DNA of 25,536 nt from Pirellulales bacterium (GTDB taxonomy: Bacteria > Planctomycetota > Planctomycetia > Pirellulales > JAICIG01), in the NCBI GenBank assembly GCA_025924495.1, contig JAICIG010000047.1, forward strand, positions 1 to 25,536, in the 5' to 3' direction. Shown in pieces: positions 7,229 to 14,053 of the stretch. The position numbers and the translations under genes are program-made. The notes beneath the pieces were generated by a model. That model searched no databases. It was not told the DNA's origin and worked only from the letters and a program-made list of their open reading frames with translations. Numbering within the stretch: position 1 is the stretch's first letter; every line of letters starts with the position of its first letter.

Positions 7229-7764
7229 GCTTGCGACTCCCTGCTCGCCGCCAGCCGCCGCAACGAGTCGCGAATCTCCCGCAGCAACTCGAGCGGCTCA
7301 TCGGACGAGGCCGCGACCGCCTGTTCCGGAGTGGCATTGGCCGGCAGATGTTCTCTCACGCCGCGCATCTGCGCGTAGAGAAAATCTCGCAATTGATCCG
7401 CGGCTACAATCCCTTCGATGCTTGCTTCCGGCGTAGCGCTGCCCGAGGCGGTTTGCACCGAGACGGTGGCGATTCCCAGCCAACGCTGCAGCAAATTGCG
7501 CGTGAGGTGAATGTCTTGAATGCGACGGTACGTCAGGTAGACTTCGCGCCGAAATAAAATACCCCAACTGATCGAAATGCCATCGTCATCGAAACGGTAA
7601 CGCAACGTTTCGTATTTGAAAAACAGGGGCAAGATGGCGAAAAAGAAACCGGGCCCGGTGAGCAGGGCAATGATCACGTAGTAAGTCATCAACGCCGGCG
7701 CCGGGCGAGTGATCTGCCGCGGATCGGTGTTGGCAGCCGGCGCGTCGTGGGAGGCGAGGTTCAT
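7225..7764 (-). CDS. Bacterial PH-domain membrane protein, first gene of pair
   Basis: A protein of 179 residues with one strong membrane stretch (about 25-48, YYVIIALLTGPGFFFAILPL). The bPH2 domain follows from about 53 to 133: LRYRFDDDGISISWGILFRRE, then VYLTYRRIQDIHLTRNLLQRWLGIATVSVQTASG (given here in two parts). The tail ends in LLREIRDSLRRLAAS, which mirrors the end of the partner protein. The ATG at 7764 has only a weak ribosome site. It overlaps the next gene by 4 bases and is the promoter-proximal member of the pair. Function is unknown beyond the family; the two proteins probably form one membrane complex. Confidence 0.83.
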   Translation of the reverse strand: MNLASHDAPAANTDPRQITRPAPALMTYYVIIALLTGPGFFFAILPLFFKYETLRYRFDDDGISISWGILFRREVYLTYRRIQDIHLTRNLLQRWLGIATVSVQTASGSATPEASIEGIVAADQLRDFLYAQMRGVREHLPANATPEQAVAASSDEPLELLREIRDSLRRLAASRESQA

Positions 7765-7843
7765 GGAATAATCCGGGTTAATAGCCTATCGTCGTCATTC
7801 GCTTGAAACACGCCGATCTTGGACGCTCGTCGCGCCGCCTCGT

Positions 7844-8236
7844 TCACGGGGCCTCGCGATACGCTTCAATCTCGAAGGGATTGTCGTGGTAAGGATCGGC
7901 GCCTCGCAACCACAAGGCAAGGGAACAGAGCAAGTAAGCGGGAATAAAGAACGGCCCCCACCGCTCGTACTGCCGAACGTGCACCAGTTCATGCGCACGA
8001 CAAAGATCGAGAGCCGCACCCGTTCGCCCAAGCACCGTATGGCCCAGAGTCATGGCACAGGGCTCTGCGGGGAAATGTTCGAGCAGCCAACGAGCCGCTC
8101 CGCCGTAAATCTCGAGCACACGGCCGACTCGTCGCATCCTGCCTCCGCTGGCTAAAGCCGCCAAGCCGACAACCAATCCCAACGCCGACCAGGGGGCGGC
8201 CCAGGCGATCAGCAAAGAATGTGCAACTTGTTTCAT
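7844..8236 (-). CDS. Small membrane-associated HExxH protein, putative zinc metallopeptidase-like
   Basis: A protein of 130 residues. Residues 8-30 form a hydrophobic N-terminal helix that could be a signal anchor, and 95-110 is a second hydrophobic stretch. Between them is CRAHELVHVRQYERWG, with the zinc-binding motif HELVH at 82-86. DNPFEIEAY follows near residues 118-126 and could supply the third, acidic ligand. This layout recalls short DUF4157-like or M48/M56-like peptidase cores, but the protein is too short for a complete M48 enzyme, so activity is unproven. It is 79 bases upstream of the PH-domain pair on the same strand and could be in the same transcript. Confidence 0.68.
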   Translation of the reverse strand: MKQVAHSLLIAWAAPWSALGLVVGLAALASGGRMRRVGRVLEIYGGAARWLLEHFPAEPCAMTLGHTVLGRTGAALDLCRAHELVHVRQYERWGPFFIPAYLLCSLALWLRGADPYHDNPFEIEAYREAP

Positions 8237-8289
8237 GGCAAGCGGATCGTCGCGATTGAAGGGTCAAATCGCGACCCTCCTCTCAGGGC

Positions 8290-8295
8290 ATTATA
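8290..8295 (-). promoter_or_regulatory. Perfect -10 hexamer ahead of the HExxH gene
   Basis: On the minus strand the sequence GAGTATAATGCCC contains an exact TATAAT about 54 bases before the ATG at 8236. No convincing -35 hexamer was found at 16-18 bases, so this is a partial promoter call. The 217-base divergent gap to the transporter gene holds nothing else clear apart from a small GGGTC/GACCC hairpin at 8261-8277. Confidence 0.35.
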
Positions 8296-8453
8296 CTCAA
8301 GCACTTGTCGCCAGCAGCGAATCACCCAAAGCGGGCAAGCGTTTCTGATGTTTGCTTGCCGCTGAAATCGGGACGGGACAGATTCGAACAGAACTTCAGC
8401 CAGTTTGAAACGCCTGGCCTCGTCTGAAGACGAAAGGAGAACCAGTTACTTCC

Positions 8454-10481
8454 GTGTCGACCTCCCCTCGTTCTGATCGTACTACGCGGCCCAGTCCCTG
8501 GTGGCTGGTTTTGGGACTCGTTGGTCTCGACTATTTCAGCACGTTGGCCTATCTGCCGACCATCATGGTCGAGGCCGCCGGCAATCTGGCGCCGCTGGCC
8601 GCCGTGTTGCTGGTGCTCGTGACGTTGCTCATGGCCGTCCCCGTCTATGCCTACGTCATCGGTCGCTCTCCCGGCGGCCAAGGCGCGACGGGACTTTTGG
8701 AACAAACGCTGCACGGCTGGCGCGGCAAACTATTGGTGCTCGTGCTGATGGGATTCGTCGCGGCCGACTTCGTCGTCACGCGCAGCCTTTCCGTCGCAGA
8801 CGCTTCGACGCACGTGCTGCACAATCCCCACTGGCACTGGGCGGTCGATCATTTCGCACCGTCGGACGACGAAGTCCGCACGAGCGTCGGCGCCGCGGTC
8901 TGGCAACGCATCGAATCGCATTGGACCCGGCAGATGGCGCTTACCCTTGCCCTGTCGCTGTTGGCCTTCGCCTTCTTATGGCTGTTACAGGGCGGTTTCA
9001 CCCGCAACGTGCTGCGGTTGGCGGCGCTTGCTGTCGGCGTCTACATGTTGTTGACGGGCGTGGTGATTGCGAGCGGGCTCTGGCATTTGTATCAGCATCC
9101 AGAGTTGATCGAGGATTGGCGCAGTCAGGTCTTGCTGATGGGCGGCGGTCCCAAAGCGGGTCGCGCCGCCATTTGGCAGTTAATCGTGCTTTCGATCGGC
9201 GCCTTTCCACAGTTGGCCCTGGCCATCAGCGGTTTCGAACTAAGCATGACCGTAGCGCCGTTGGTGAAGGGCAAGCGTGGCGATGATCCCGAGCATCCGC
9301 GCGGCAGGATCCGCAATGCCCGCAAGTTAATGCTGACGGCCGCGATGATCATGGCCATCTACATGCTGGGCGCCGTGCTCGTCACGACGTTGCTGATTCC
9401 CGGCGGCGCGATCGGCCCGGGCGGCGCGGCGCAACATCGCGCGCTCGCTTACCTGGCCCATGGCGAGGCGTTGAGCGACGGACAATCGGCCTCAATGCTG
9501 AATAGCTGGTTTAGCCACGAATTTGGCAGCATTTACGACGCATCGGCCGTGCTCGTGTTGTGCCTGGCGGGCGCTAGCGGCATGATTGCCTTGCGCGACC
9601 TTGTGCCGCAGTACCTGTACCGCTTGGGCATGGAAATGGATTGGGCTTTGCGGTTCGGCGTGATGATGCACTTGTTCAACGCCATCATTCTGATCGTCAC
9701 CGTCGTGTTCCACGCCAACGTGTCCGCGCAACAGGGCGCCTATGCGACCAGCGTGCTGGTGCTGCTTGCCGGCGCTGCGTTAGCCGCCACGGTTGATCTC
9801 GCACAGCGCTGGCGCGGCTCGCGATTGCAAGCCCTGGTCGCATCGCCATTTGCCCTGGTGTTCGCGTTCTTTATCAGCATGGCGGCGCTGACGATCGTTG
9901 TAAATCGATCGGGATTGGCGATCGCCTTGATGTTCGTAGCAGCGATTCTTTCCACGTCGTCGGTTTCGCGATGGTTGCGCAGCACTGAGCTGAGATTCAA
10001 AGGCTTCGCCTTCGACGACGAGTATTCCGAGCGCCGCTGGCAGGAGATCCTTCAACTCGAGTTCCAAGTGCTCGTGCCACATCGGCCGGGACTGTTCAGT
10101 CTGGCCGAGAAGGACCGACAGGTCAGGCGCAAACACCGCCTGCCGCCCGACGCTTACCTGCTCTTCATTGAAGTGAACCTGGGCGATCCTAGCGATTTTC
10201 ACCACATCCCTCAGATGAGAATCGAACATGAGGGCGAACTGGAAGTGATCCGCGTGTCGCACGCCGCTTCGGTGGCTCATGTGTTGGCCGCCATCGGTCT
10301 GGAATTCTGCCGCGTAGGGCGTCCGCCGGAGATTATTTTCGGCTGGTCGCACGAAACGCCGCTAGCCGCCAACTTGAACTTCCTGCTGTTCGGCAAAGGC
10401 AATGTGCCGTGGATGGTTAAAGCCTTGGTGCGTAAGGCGGAGTGCAACTCGGAGCGCCGGCCGCGAATTGTCGTCGGTTGA
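8454..10481 (+). CDS. APC-superfamily amino-acid permease-like transporter with soluble C-terminal domain
   Basis: A protein of 675 residues. About twelve hydrophobic segments lie between residues 16 and 512, beginning WWLVLGLVGLDYFSTLAYLP, the typical first helix of APC-type permeases. An extracytoplasmic loop near 115-150 contains HNPHWHWAVDHF. From about 513 to the end is a soluble domain of roughly 160 residues. It begins RFKGFAFDDEYSERRWQE and ends with FGWSHETPLAANLNFLLFG. The domain is absent from standard permeases and is likely cytoplasmic. Start is a GTG at 8454 with AAAGGAGA about 13 bases upstream, a slightly long spacing. The substrate is not predictable. It stands alone, divergent from the HExxH gene. 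Confidence 0.8.
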   Translation: MSTSPRSDRTTRPSPWWLVLGLVGLDYFSTLAYLPTIMVEAAGNLAPLAAVLLVLVTLLMAVPVYAYVIGRSPGGQGATGLLEQTLHGWRGKLLVLVLMGFVAADFVVTRSLSVADASTHVLHNPHWHWAVDHFAPSDDEVRTSVGAAVWQRIESHWTRQMALTLALSLLAFAFLWLLQGGFTRNVLRLAALAVGVYMLLTGVVIASGLWHLYQHPELIEDWRSQVLLMGGGPKAGRAAIWQLIVLSIGAFPQLALAISGFELSMTVAPLVKGKRGDDPEHPRGRIRNARKLMLTAAMIMAIYMLGAVLVTTLLIPGGAIGPGGAAQHRALAYLAHGEALSDGQSASMLNSWFSHEFGSIYDASAVLVLCLAGASGMIALRDLVPQYLYRLGMEMDWALRFGVMMHLFNAIILIVTVVFHANVSAQQGAYATSVLVLLAGAALAATVDLAQRWRGSRLQALVASPFALVFAFFISMAALTIVVNRSGLAIALMFVAAILSTSSVSRWLRSTELRFKGFAFDDEYSERRWQEILQLEFQVLVPHRPGLFSLAEKDRQVRRKHRLPPDAYLLFIEVNLGDPSDFHHIPQMRIEHEGELEVIRVSHAASVAHVLAAIGLEFCRVGRPPEIIFGWSHETPLAANLNFLLFGKGNVPWMVKALVRKAECNSERRPRIVVG

Positions 10482-10506
10482 CGGCTAACGCTTCCAGGAA
10501 GGCTGC

Positions 10507-10528
10507 GCGGCCGTGGCGACCAGGCCGC
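10507..10528 (+). terminator. GC hairpin after the transporter gene
   Basis: GCGGCC (10507-10512) pairs with GGCCGC (10523-10528), and TGG/CCA extends the stem inward around a CGA loop. It begins 25 bases past the stop codon. No T-run follows, so it may be a transcript 3'-end stabiliser rather than a classical terminator. Confidence 0.4.
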
Positions 10529-10543
10529 CCGCGCGGAGAGATG

Positions 10544-10573
10544 TTGGCACGCATCACGGTTTGTCGATATATT
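10544..10573 (+). promoter_or_regulatory. Sigma70-type promoter for the DUF1501 gene at 10636
   Basis: TTGGCA (10544-10549) matches the -35 consensus at five of six positions. TATATT (10568-10573) follows after 18 bases. The predicted start near 10580 gives a leader of about 55 bases before the ATG. Its position right after the transporter hairpin supports separate transcription of the DUF1501 gene. Confidence 0.5.
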
Positions 10574-10635
10574 AAGACAGCACGCCCGAAAAGCCCGCCA
10601 ACGGCCCCCGCCTGAGATCCACCCCGAGTATCGTC

Positions 10636-11976
10636 ATGCTTTCCATTTACGGACGCACGAAACGGCTTTGCGATGGCCTGACTCGCCGTGAGATGTTGAC
10701 GATTGGCGCCTTAGGCTTGGGCGGCCTGGCCTTGCCCGACCTGCTTCGCGCCGAGGCAACGCAAGGGCGGAGCAATTCGCGGAAAGCGGTCATCATGATT
10801 TACTTGTGCGGCGCCCCGCCGCACCAGGACATGTACGACCTGAAGATGGACGCGCCCGCGGAAATCCGCGGCGAGTTCCAGCCCATTGAAACAAACGTTC
10901 CCGGCATCCAGATCTGCGAGCATCTGCCACGACTGGCCCGGATTATGGACAAGCTGGCTCCCATCCGCAGCGTGTATGGTTCGCCGGATGGCAACCACGA
11001 CTCGTTCATCTGCTACACGGGACGTTCCGTCAGGCAGCAACCGCCGGGCGGCTGGCCTTCGGTCGGTTCGACGCTCTCAAAATTGATGGGCTCGGTCAGC
11101 CCCGGCATGCCGCCGTTTGTTGGCCTGTCGCCGACCGCCGGCCATCCGCCCTATGGCTCGCCCGGACATCCCGGCTATTTGGGTCCTGCGCACAGCGCGT
11201 TTCGCCCCAACGGCGAAGGGCAGGCCGACTTGAGGCTCAACGGCATTTCGGCCGACCGGTTGCAGGATCGCAAGCAGTTGTTGTTGAGCGTCGATCGCCT
11301 GCGTCGCGATCTGGATGCCAGTGGAAAAATGCAAGCGCTCGACGCATTCACCGAACAGGCGCTGGGCGTGTTGACTTCGAGCCGCCTGGCAGATGCGCTC
11401 GATGTAGGCAAGGAAGACCCGCGCACTCGCGAACGGTACGGCCAAGGGGACCCTCGTAATTATGGCGACGGCGCCCCGCGAAACCTGGAACATTTCCTCA
11501 TTGCACGGCGCCTCGTCGAAGCGGGCGCTCGCTGCGTGACGTTGAATTTCGGGCGGTGGGACTTCCATGCTCAGAACTTTTCTGAGTTCAAGAACACGCA
11601 CGGGCCGTTGTTTGATCAAGGCATGAGCGCGCTGGTGGAAGACCTGCACGAGCGAGGACTTGATAAGGACGTCTCGGTCGTGGCCTGGGGCGAATTTGGA
11701 CGCACGCCGGTGATCAACAAGGACGCCGGACGCGATCACTGGCCGCAGGTCGGCGGCGCTCTGTTGGCTGGCGGCGGAATGAAAACCGGGCAGGTGATCG
11801 GCGCCACCGACCGCCTGGGCGGCGTCCCCGTCGATCGCCCCGTCCACTTTGGCGAAGTTTTGGCCACGCTGTATCGACAGCTCGGGCTCGACCCCAATGC
11901 CACGACGCTACGCGACCTGGCGGGGCGTCCGCAGTATCTGGTCGACCATCATCTGCCGATGCCGGAACTCGTTTAG
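10636..11976 (+). CDS. DUF1501 family protein, Tat-exported (second copy)
   Basis: A protein of 446 residues, clearly related to the DUF1501 protein on the other strand but diverged. The N-terminus has a Tat-like signal ([20 protein letters not shown] at about 18-19). Landmarks are [17 protein letters not shown] near residue 57, [19 protein letters not shown] near 350 and [17 protein letters not shown] near 405. Compared with the other copy, the GGPSHIDMWDPK block is replaced by [13 protein letters not shown] and D are kept. The ribosome site is weak. The family belongs to the phosphatase/sulfatase fold group with no settled function. No DUF1549/DUF1553 partner is adjacent here either. Confidence 0.9.
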   Translation: MLSIYGRTKRLCDGLTRREMLTIGALGLGGLALPDLLRAEATQGRSNSRKAVIMIYLCGAPPHQDMYDLKMDAPAEIRGEFQPIETNVPGIQICEHLPRLARIMDKLAPIRSVYGSPDGNHDSFICYTGRSVRQQPPGGWPSVGSTLSKLMGSVSPGMPPFVGLSPTAGHPPYGSPGHPGYLGPAHSAFRPNGEGQADLRLNGISADRLQDRKQLLLSVDRLRRDLDASGKMQALDAFTEQALGVLTSSRLADALDVGKEDPRTRERYGQGDPRNYGDGAPRNLEHFLIARRLVEAGARCVTLNFGRWDFHAQNFSEFKNTHGPLFDQGMSALVEDLHERGLDKDVSVVAWGEFGRTPVINKDAGRDHWPQVGGALLAGGGMKTGQVIGATDRLGGVPVDRPVHFGEVLATLYRQLGLDPNATTLRDLAGRPQYLVDHHLPMPELV

Positions 11977-12079
11977 CCCCAGCCAGCCCGTGCCGACCGC
12001 GGCGCTCCATGCGTCGCCTTTTGTCCCAGAGAGACCGGAAATCTCCGGTAATTGCCGTTTGGCACGCCCTTTAGGCAAC

Positions 12080-12109
12080 TTGACCACTGCGGCAGCCGGC
12101 CGGTATCGT
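12080..12109 (+). promoter_or_regulatory. Candidate promoter for ahpC
   Basis: TTGACC (12080-12085, five of six to the -35 consensus) and TATCGT (12104-12109, four of six) are separated by 18 bases. The leader would be about 68 bases. No OxyR- or PerR-like site could be named with confidence in 11977-12183. Confidence 0.4.
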
Positions 12110-12183
12110 AATCGAACCTGGGCCTTTCGCTGGCCTGCGGGGTTTCTTTTGAATTCTTCTCCGGACCTAGAGAGCCAATAGAC

Positions 12184-12711
12184 ATGCTTACCGTCGACGA
12201 CAAGTTTCCGATGTATAAAACGAAGGCCTGTTTCGGAAACAATAACGAGGATCTCAAGGAGATCAGCAACGAATACCATGCGGGCAAGTGGGCCGTATAC
12301 ATTTTCTATCCGAAGGACTTCACCTTCATTTGCCCGACCGAACTGGTGGAATTCGGCAAAAAGGTCAGCGAGTTCAAGGATCGTGATACGTTGCTCATCG
12401 GCGGCAGCACCGATAACGAATACTGCCATCGCGCCTGGCGGGTCAGCCACGAAGATCTGAAGAACCTGCCGTACCCGTTGATTGCCGCGCAGAAATTGGC
12501 TCACGACCTGGGCATTATCGACCCAGTCGCCAACGTCTGCCTGCGGGCCACATTCATCGTCGATCCGAACGGCGTGATTCAATGGGCCAGCGCCAACAGT
12601 TTGAGCGTCGGCCGTAGCGTGCCCGAAACGCTGCGGACGATCGACGCGTTGCAATCCGATGAGCTTTGCCCGTGCAACTGGAAGCCTGGGGATAATTTCC
12701 TCAAGGTTTAG
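12184..12711 (+). CDS. ahpC: Peroxiredoxin AhpC (2-Cys, actinobacterial three-cysteine type)
   Basis: Alkyl hydroperoxide reductase catalytic subunit, 175 residues, cytoplasmic; it reduces peroxides and peroxynitrite through a peroxidatic cysteine. The active site reads DFTFICPTE with Cp at C50. The C-terminus has DELCPCNWKPGD with C162 and C164. A C-x-C pair at this site is the arrangement known from mycobacterial AhpC, which uses AhpD as its thiol reductant rather than AhpF. That fits the ahpD gene 127 bases downstream on the same strand. The protein is a little shorter than mycobacterial AhpC. The ATG at 12184 follows GAGAG and a modest spacing. Confidence 0.92.
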   Translation: MLTVDDKFPMYKTKACFGNNNEDLKEISNEYHAGKWAVYIFYPKDFTFICPTELVEFGKKVSEFKDRDTLLIGGSTDNEYCHRAWRVSHEDLKNLPYPLIAAQKLAHDLGIIDPVANVCLRATFIVDPNGVIQWASANSLSVGRSVPETLRTIDALQSDELCPCNWKPGDNFLKV

Positions 12712-12735
12712 TTGGCAAGCGGACTGCAATGACCA

Positions 12736-12769
12736 AGCGGCGGCGCGCTCCTGAAGAGGCGCCGCCGCT
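12736..12769 (+). other. Strong GC hairpin in the ahpC-ahpD intercistronic space
   Basis: Perfect 11-bp arms, AGCGGCGGCGC (12736-12746) and GCGCCGCCGCT (12759-12769), enclose a 12-base loop that itself contains CTC/GAG. It starts 24 bases after the ahpC stop and has no T-run. It most likely protects the 3' end of an ahpC message or attenuates read-through into ahpD, giving more AhpC than AhpD. Confidence 0.6.
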
Positions 12770-12838
12770 CGCGGGACCGCCCCCGAAAAACGTCCGCCCC
12801 TTCTCGCGATGCAACAGGGGCGTAAGCCAGGAGCCTGC

Positions 12839-13378
12839 ATGGCAGAGCCCACACTTTCGCAACTCGAAGCACTGCGTCAGACGCTGCCCGACACAGCCCG
12901 AGACGCCAAACTGAACCTCGTTGCCGTTTTGAGCGGCGACGTACTGACGCCGGAGCAAACCTGGGGCGTTGCTTTGACCTCGGCCTATTTCCTGCGCGAC
13001 AGCCGGCTGCGCGACGCGGTGTTAGCCGACGCCAAGGAGAATGGCGCTTCGACGGATCTAATCGAAGACGCTCAGGCGGCGGCCTCGCTGATGGCCATGA
13101 ACACGGTCTATTACCGCTTCCGTCACATGGTCGGCAAACCGAGTTATGAATCGAAGAAGGCCCTGCTGCGGATGCAGTGGATGGCGAAGCCAAAAACAAC
13201 CAAGGTCAACTTTGAGCTCTACTCCTTGGCATGCGCCGCCTTGGCTGGCTGCCAGGCATGCATCCAGGCGCACGAGGCGGCCGTGCTCAACGGCGGGCTG
13301 TCTGAAGATCACGTGCACGATACGGTCCGCATCGCGGCGGTCGTGCAAGGCTTTTTGACTTCGCTGAGCCTGGCTTAG
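12839..13378 (+). CDS. ahpD: AhpD-like alkylhydroperoxidase / carboxymuconolactone decarboxylase-fold disulfide reductase
   Basis: A protein of 179 residues that would recycle AhpC. It is all-helical, with the CMD-fold motif FELYSLACAALAGCQACIQAHE. Catalytic residues by family comparison are E126, C138, C141 and H145, with the same E-to-first-C spacing of 12 as mycobacterial AhpD. The histidine just before the second cysteine in mycobacterial AhpD (C-S-H-C) is alanine here (A140). The frame is open from an ATG at 12809. The ATG at 12839 is preferred because AGGAG lies 5-6 bases before it and the resulting length matches the family. It converges on the response regulator gene with a gap of 36 bases. 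Confidence 0.85.
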   Translation: MAEPTLSQLEALRQTLPDTARDAKLNLVAVLSGDVLTPEQTWGVALTSAYFLRDSRLRDAVLADAKENGASTDLIEDAQAAASLMAMNTVYYRFRHMVGKPSYESKKALLRMQWMAKPKTTKVNFELYSLACAALAGCQACIQAHEAAVLNGGLSEDHVHDTVRIAAVVQGFLTSLSLA

Positions 13379-13414
13379 CCGCTCGCCTCGGACTGAAACA
13401 GCCGGTTTCGCGCA

Positions 13415-14053
13415 CTACAAGTGAATGATGCCGCGCTGCAGGCCAATCGTCACCGCGTGGGTGCGGTCCGTGGCTTTGAGCTTGGAGAGAATGTTCTGCA
13501 CATGCATCTTCACGGTGCCGTTGGCCGTGCCGAGCTCGTCGGCGATCTCCTTGTTCCCCAATCCTCGAGCGACGAGTGTAAGCACTTCCACCTCGCGCGG
13601 CGTGAGCGCCGCTTGAGGGAAATATTCGGCCAGGCGCTCGGCGACTTCGGGCGGCATCAGGCGTTTGCCCGAGTGAACCAGTCGCACGGCGTGCACGATG
13701 TCGGTATGCACGGTCTCCTTGAGCAGGTAGCCGCGTACGCCGGCTTCGAGGGCGCGGTAGATGTCCTGATCGCCGTCAAAGCTGGTCAGGGCGATCAGTT
13801 TGGCTTCCGGAAACTCGGAGCGAATCAGGGTTGTGGCGGCAATGCCGTCCAACTCGGGCATGCGCAGGTCCATTAGCGTGACGTCGGGCTTGAGCCGGCG
13901 AAACTTCTCGACCGCCTCTCGGCCGTTGCCCGCTTCGCCAACCAGTTCAATGTCCGGCTCATTCGCCAGGATGGCGGCGATTCCTTTTCGCACGAGCGGA
14001 TGATCATCGGCGCACAGCACCCGGATATTCTGGTTCGTCGGCGGTAATGTCAC
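13415..14053 (-). CDS. NarL/LuxR-type response regulator
   Basis: A cytoplasmic transcription regulator of 212 residues. The receiver domain (about 10-125) shows the acidic pocket D16-D17 in CADDHPL, the phosphorylation site D62 in TLMDLRMPELDG, the switch T in ALTSFD and K112 in LLKE. The LuxR-type helix-turn-helix (about 148-207) reads LTPREVEVLTLVARGLGNKE, then IADELGTANGTVKMHVQNIL, a standard GerE pattern. It starts with GTG and overlaps the kinase stop codon by GTGA (14050-14053), so the pair is translationally coupled. Its likely targets are the neighbouring promoters, above all the divergent region at 17185-17576. Confidence 0.93.
   Translation of the reverse strand: MTLPPTNQNIRVLCADDHPLVRKGIAAILANEPDIELVGEAGNGREAVEKFRRLKPDVTLMDLRMPELDGIAATTLIRSEFPEAKLIALTSFDGDQDIYRALEAGVRGYLLKETVHTDIVHAVRLVHSGKRLMPPEVAERLAEYFPQAALTPREVEVLTLVARGLGNKEIADELGTANGTVKMHVQNILSKLKATDRTHAVTIGLQRGIIHL

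Noticed and set aside
8292..8297. TATACT as a plus-strand -10 for the transporter gene
   Set aside because: No -35 hexamer lies at a usable distance and the start codon is 157 bases away; the same bases give a perfect TATAAT on the other strand.
11077..11847. A 256-codon minus-strand frame within the second DUF1501 gene
   Set aside because: It is the antisense shadow of a gene with clear family motifs.
11908..12852. A 314-codon minus-strand open frame spanning the end of the DUF1501 gene, all of ahpC and the hairpin
   Set aside because: It lies antisense to a well-recognised ahpC gene, has a low-complexity composition with no family motifs, and is explained by GC-rich codon phase.
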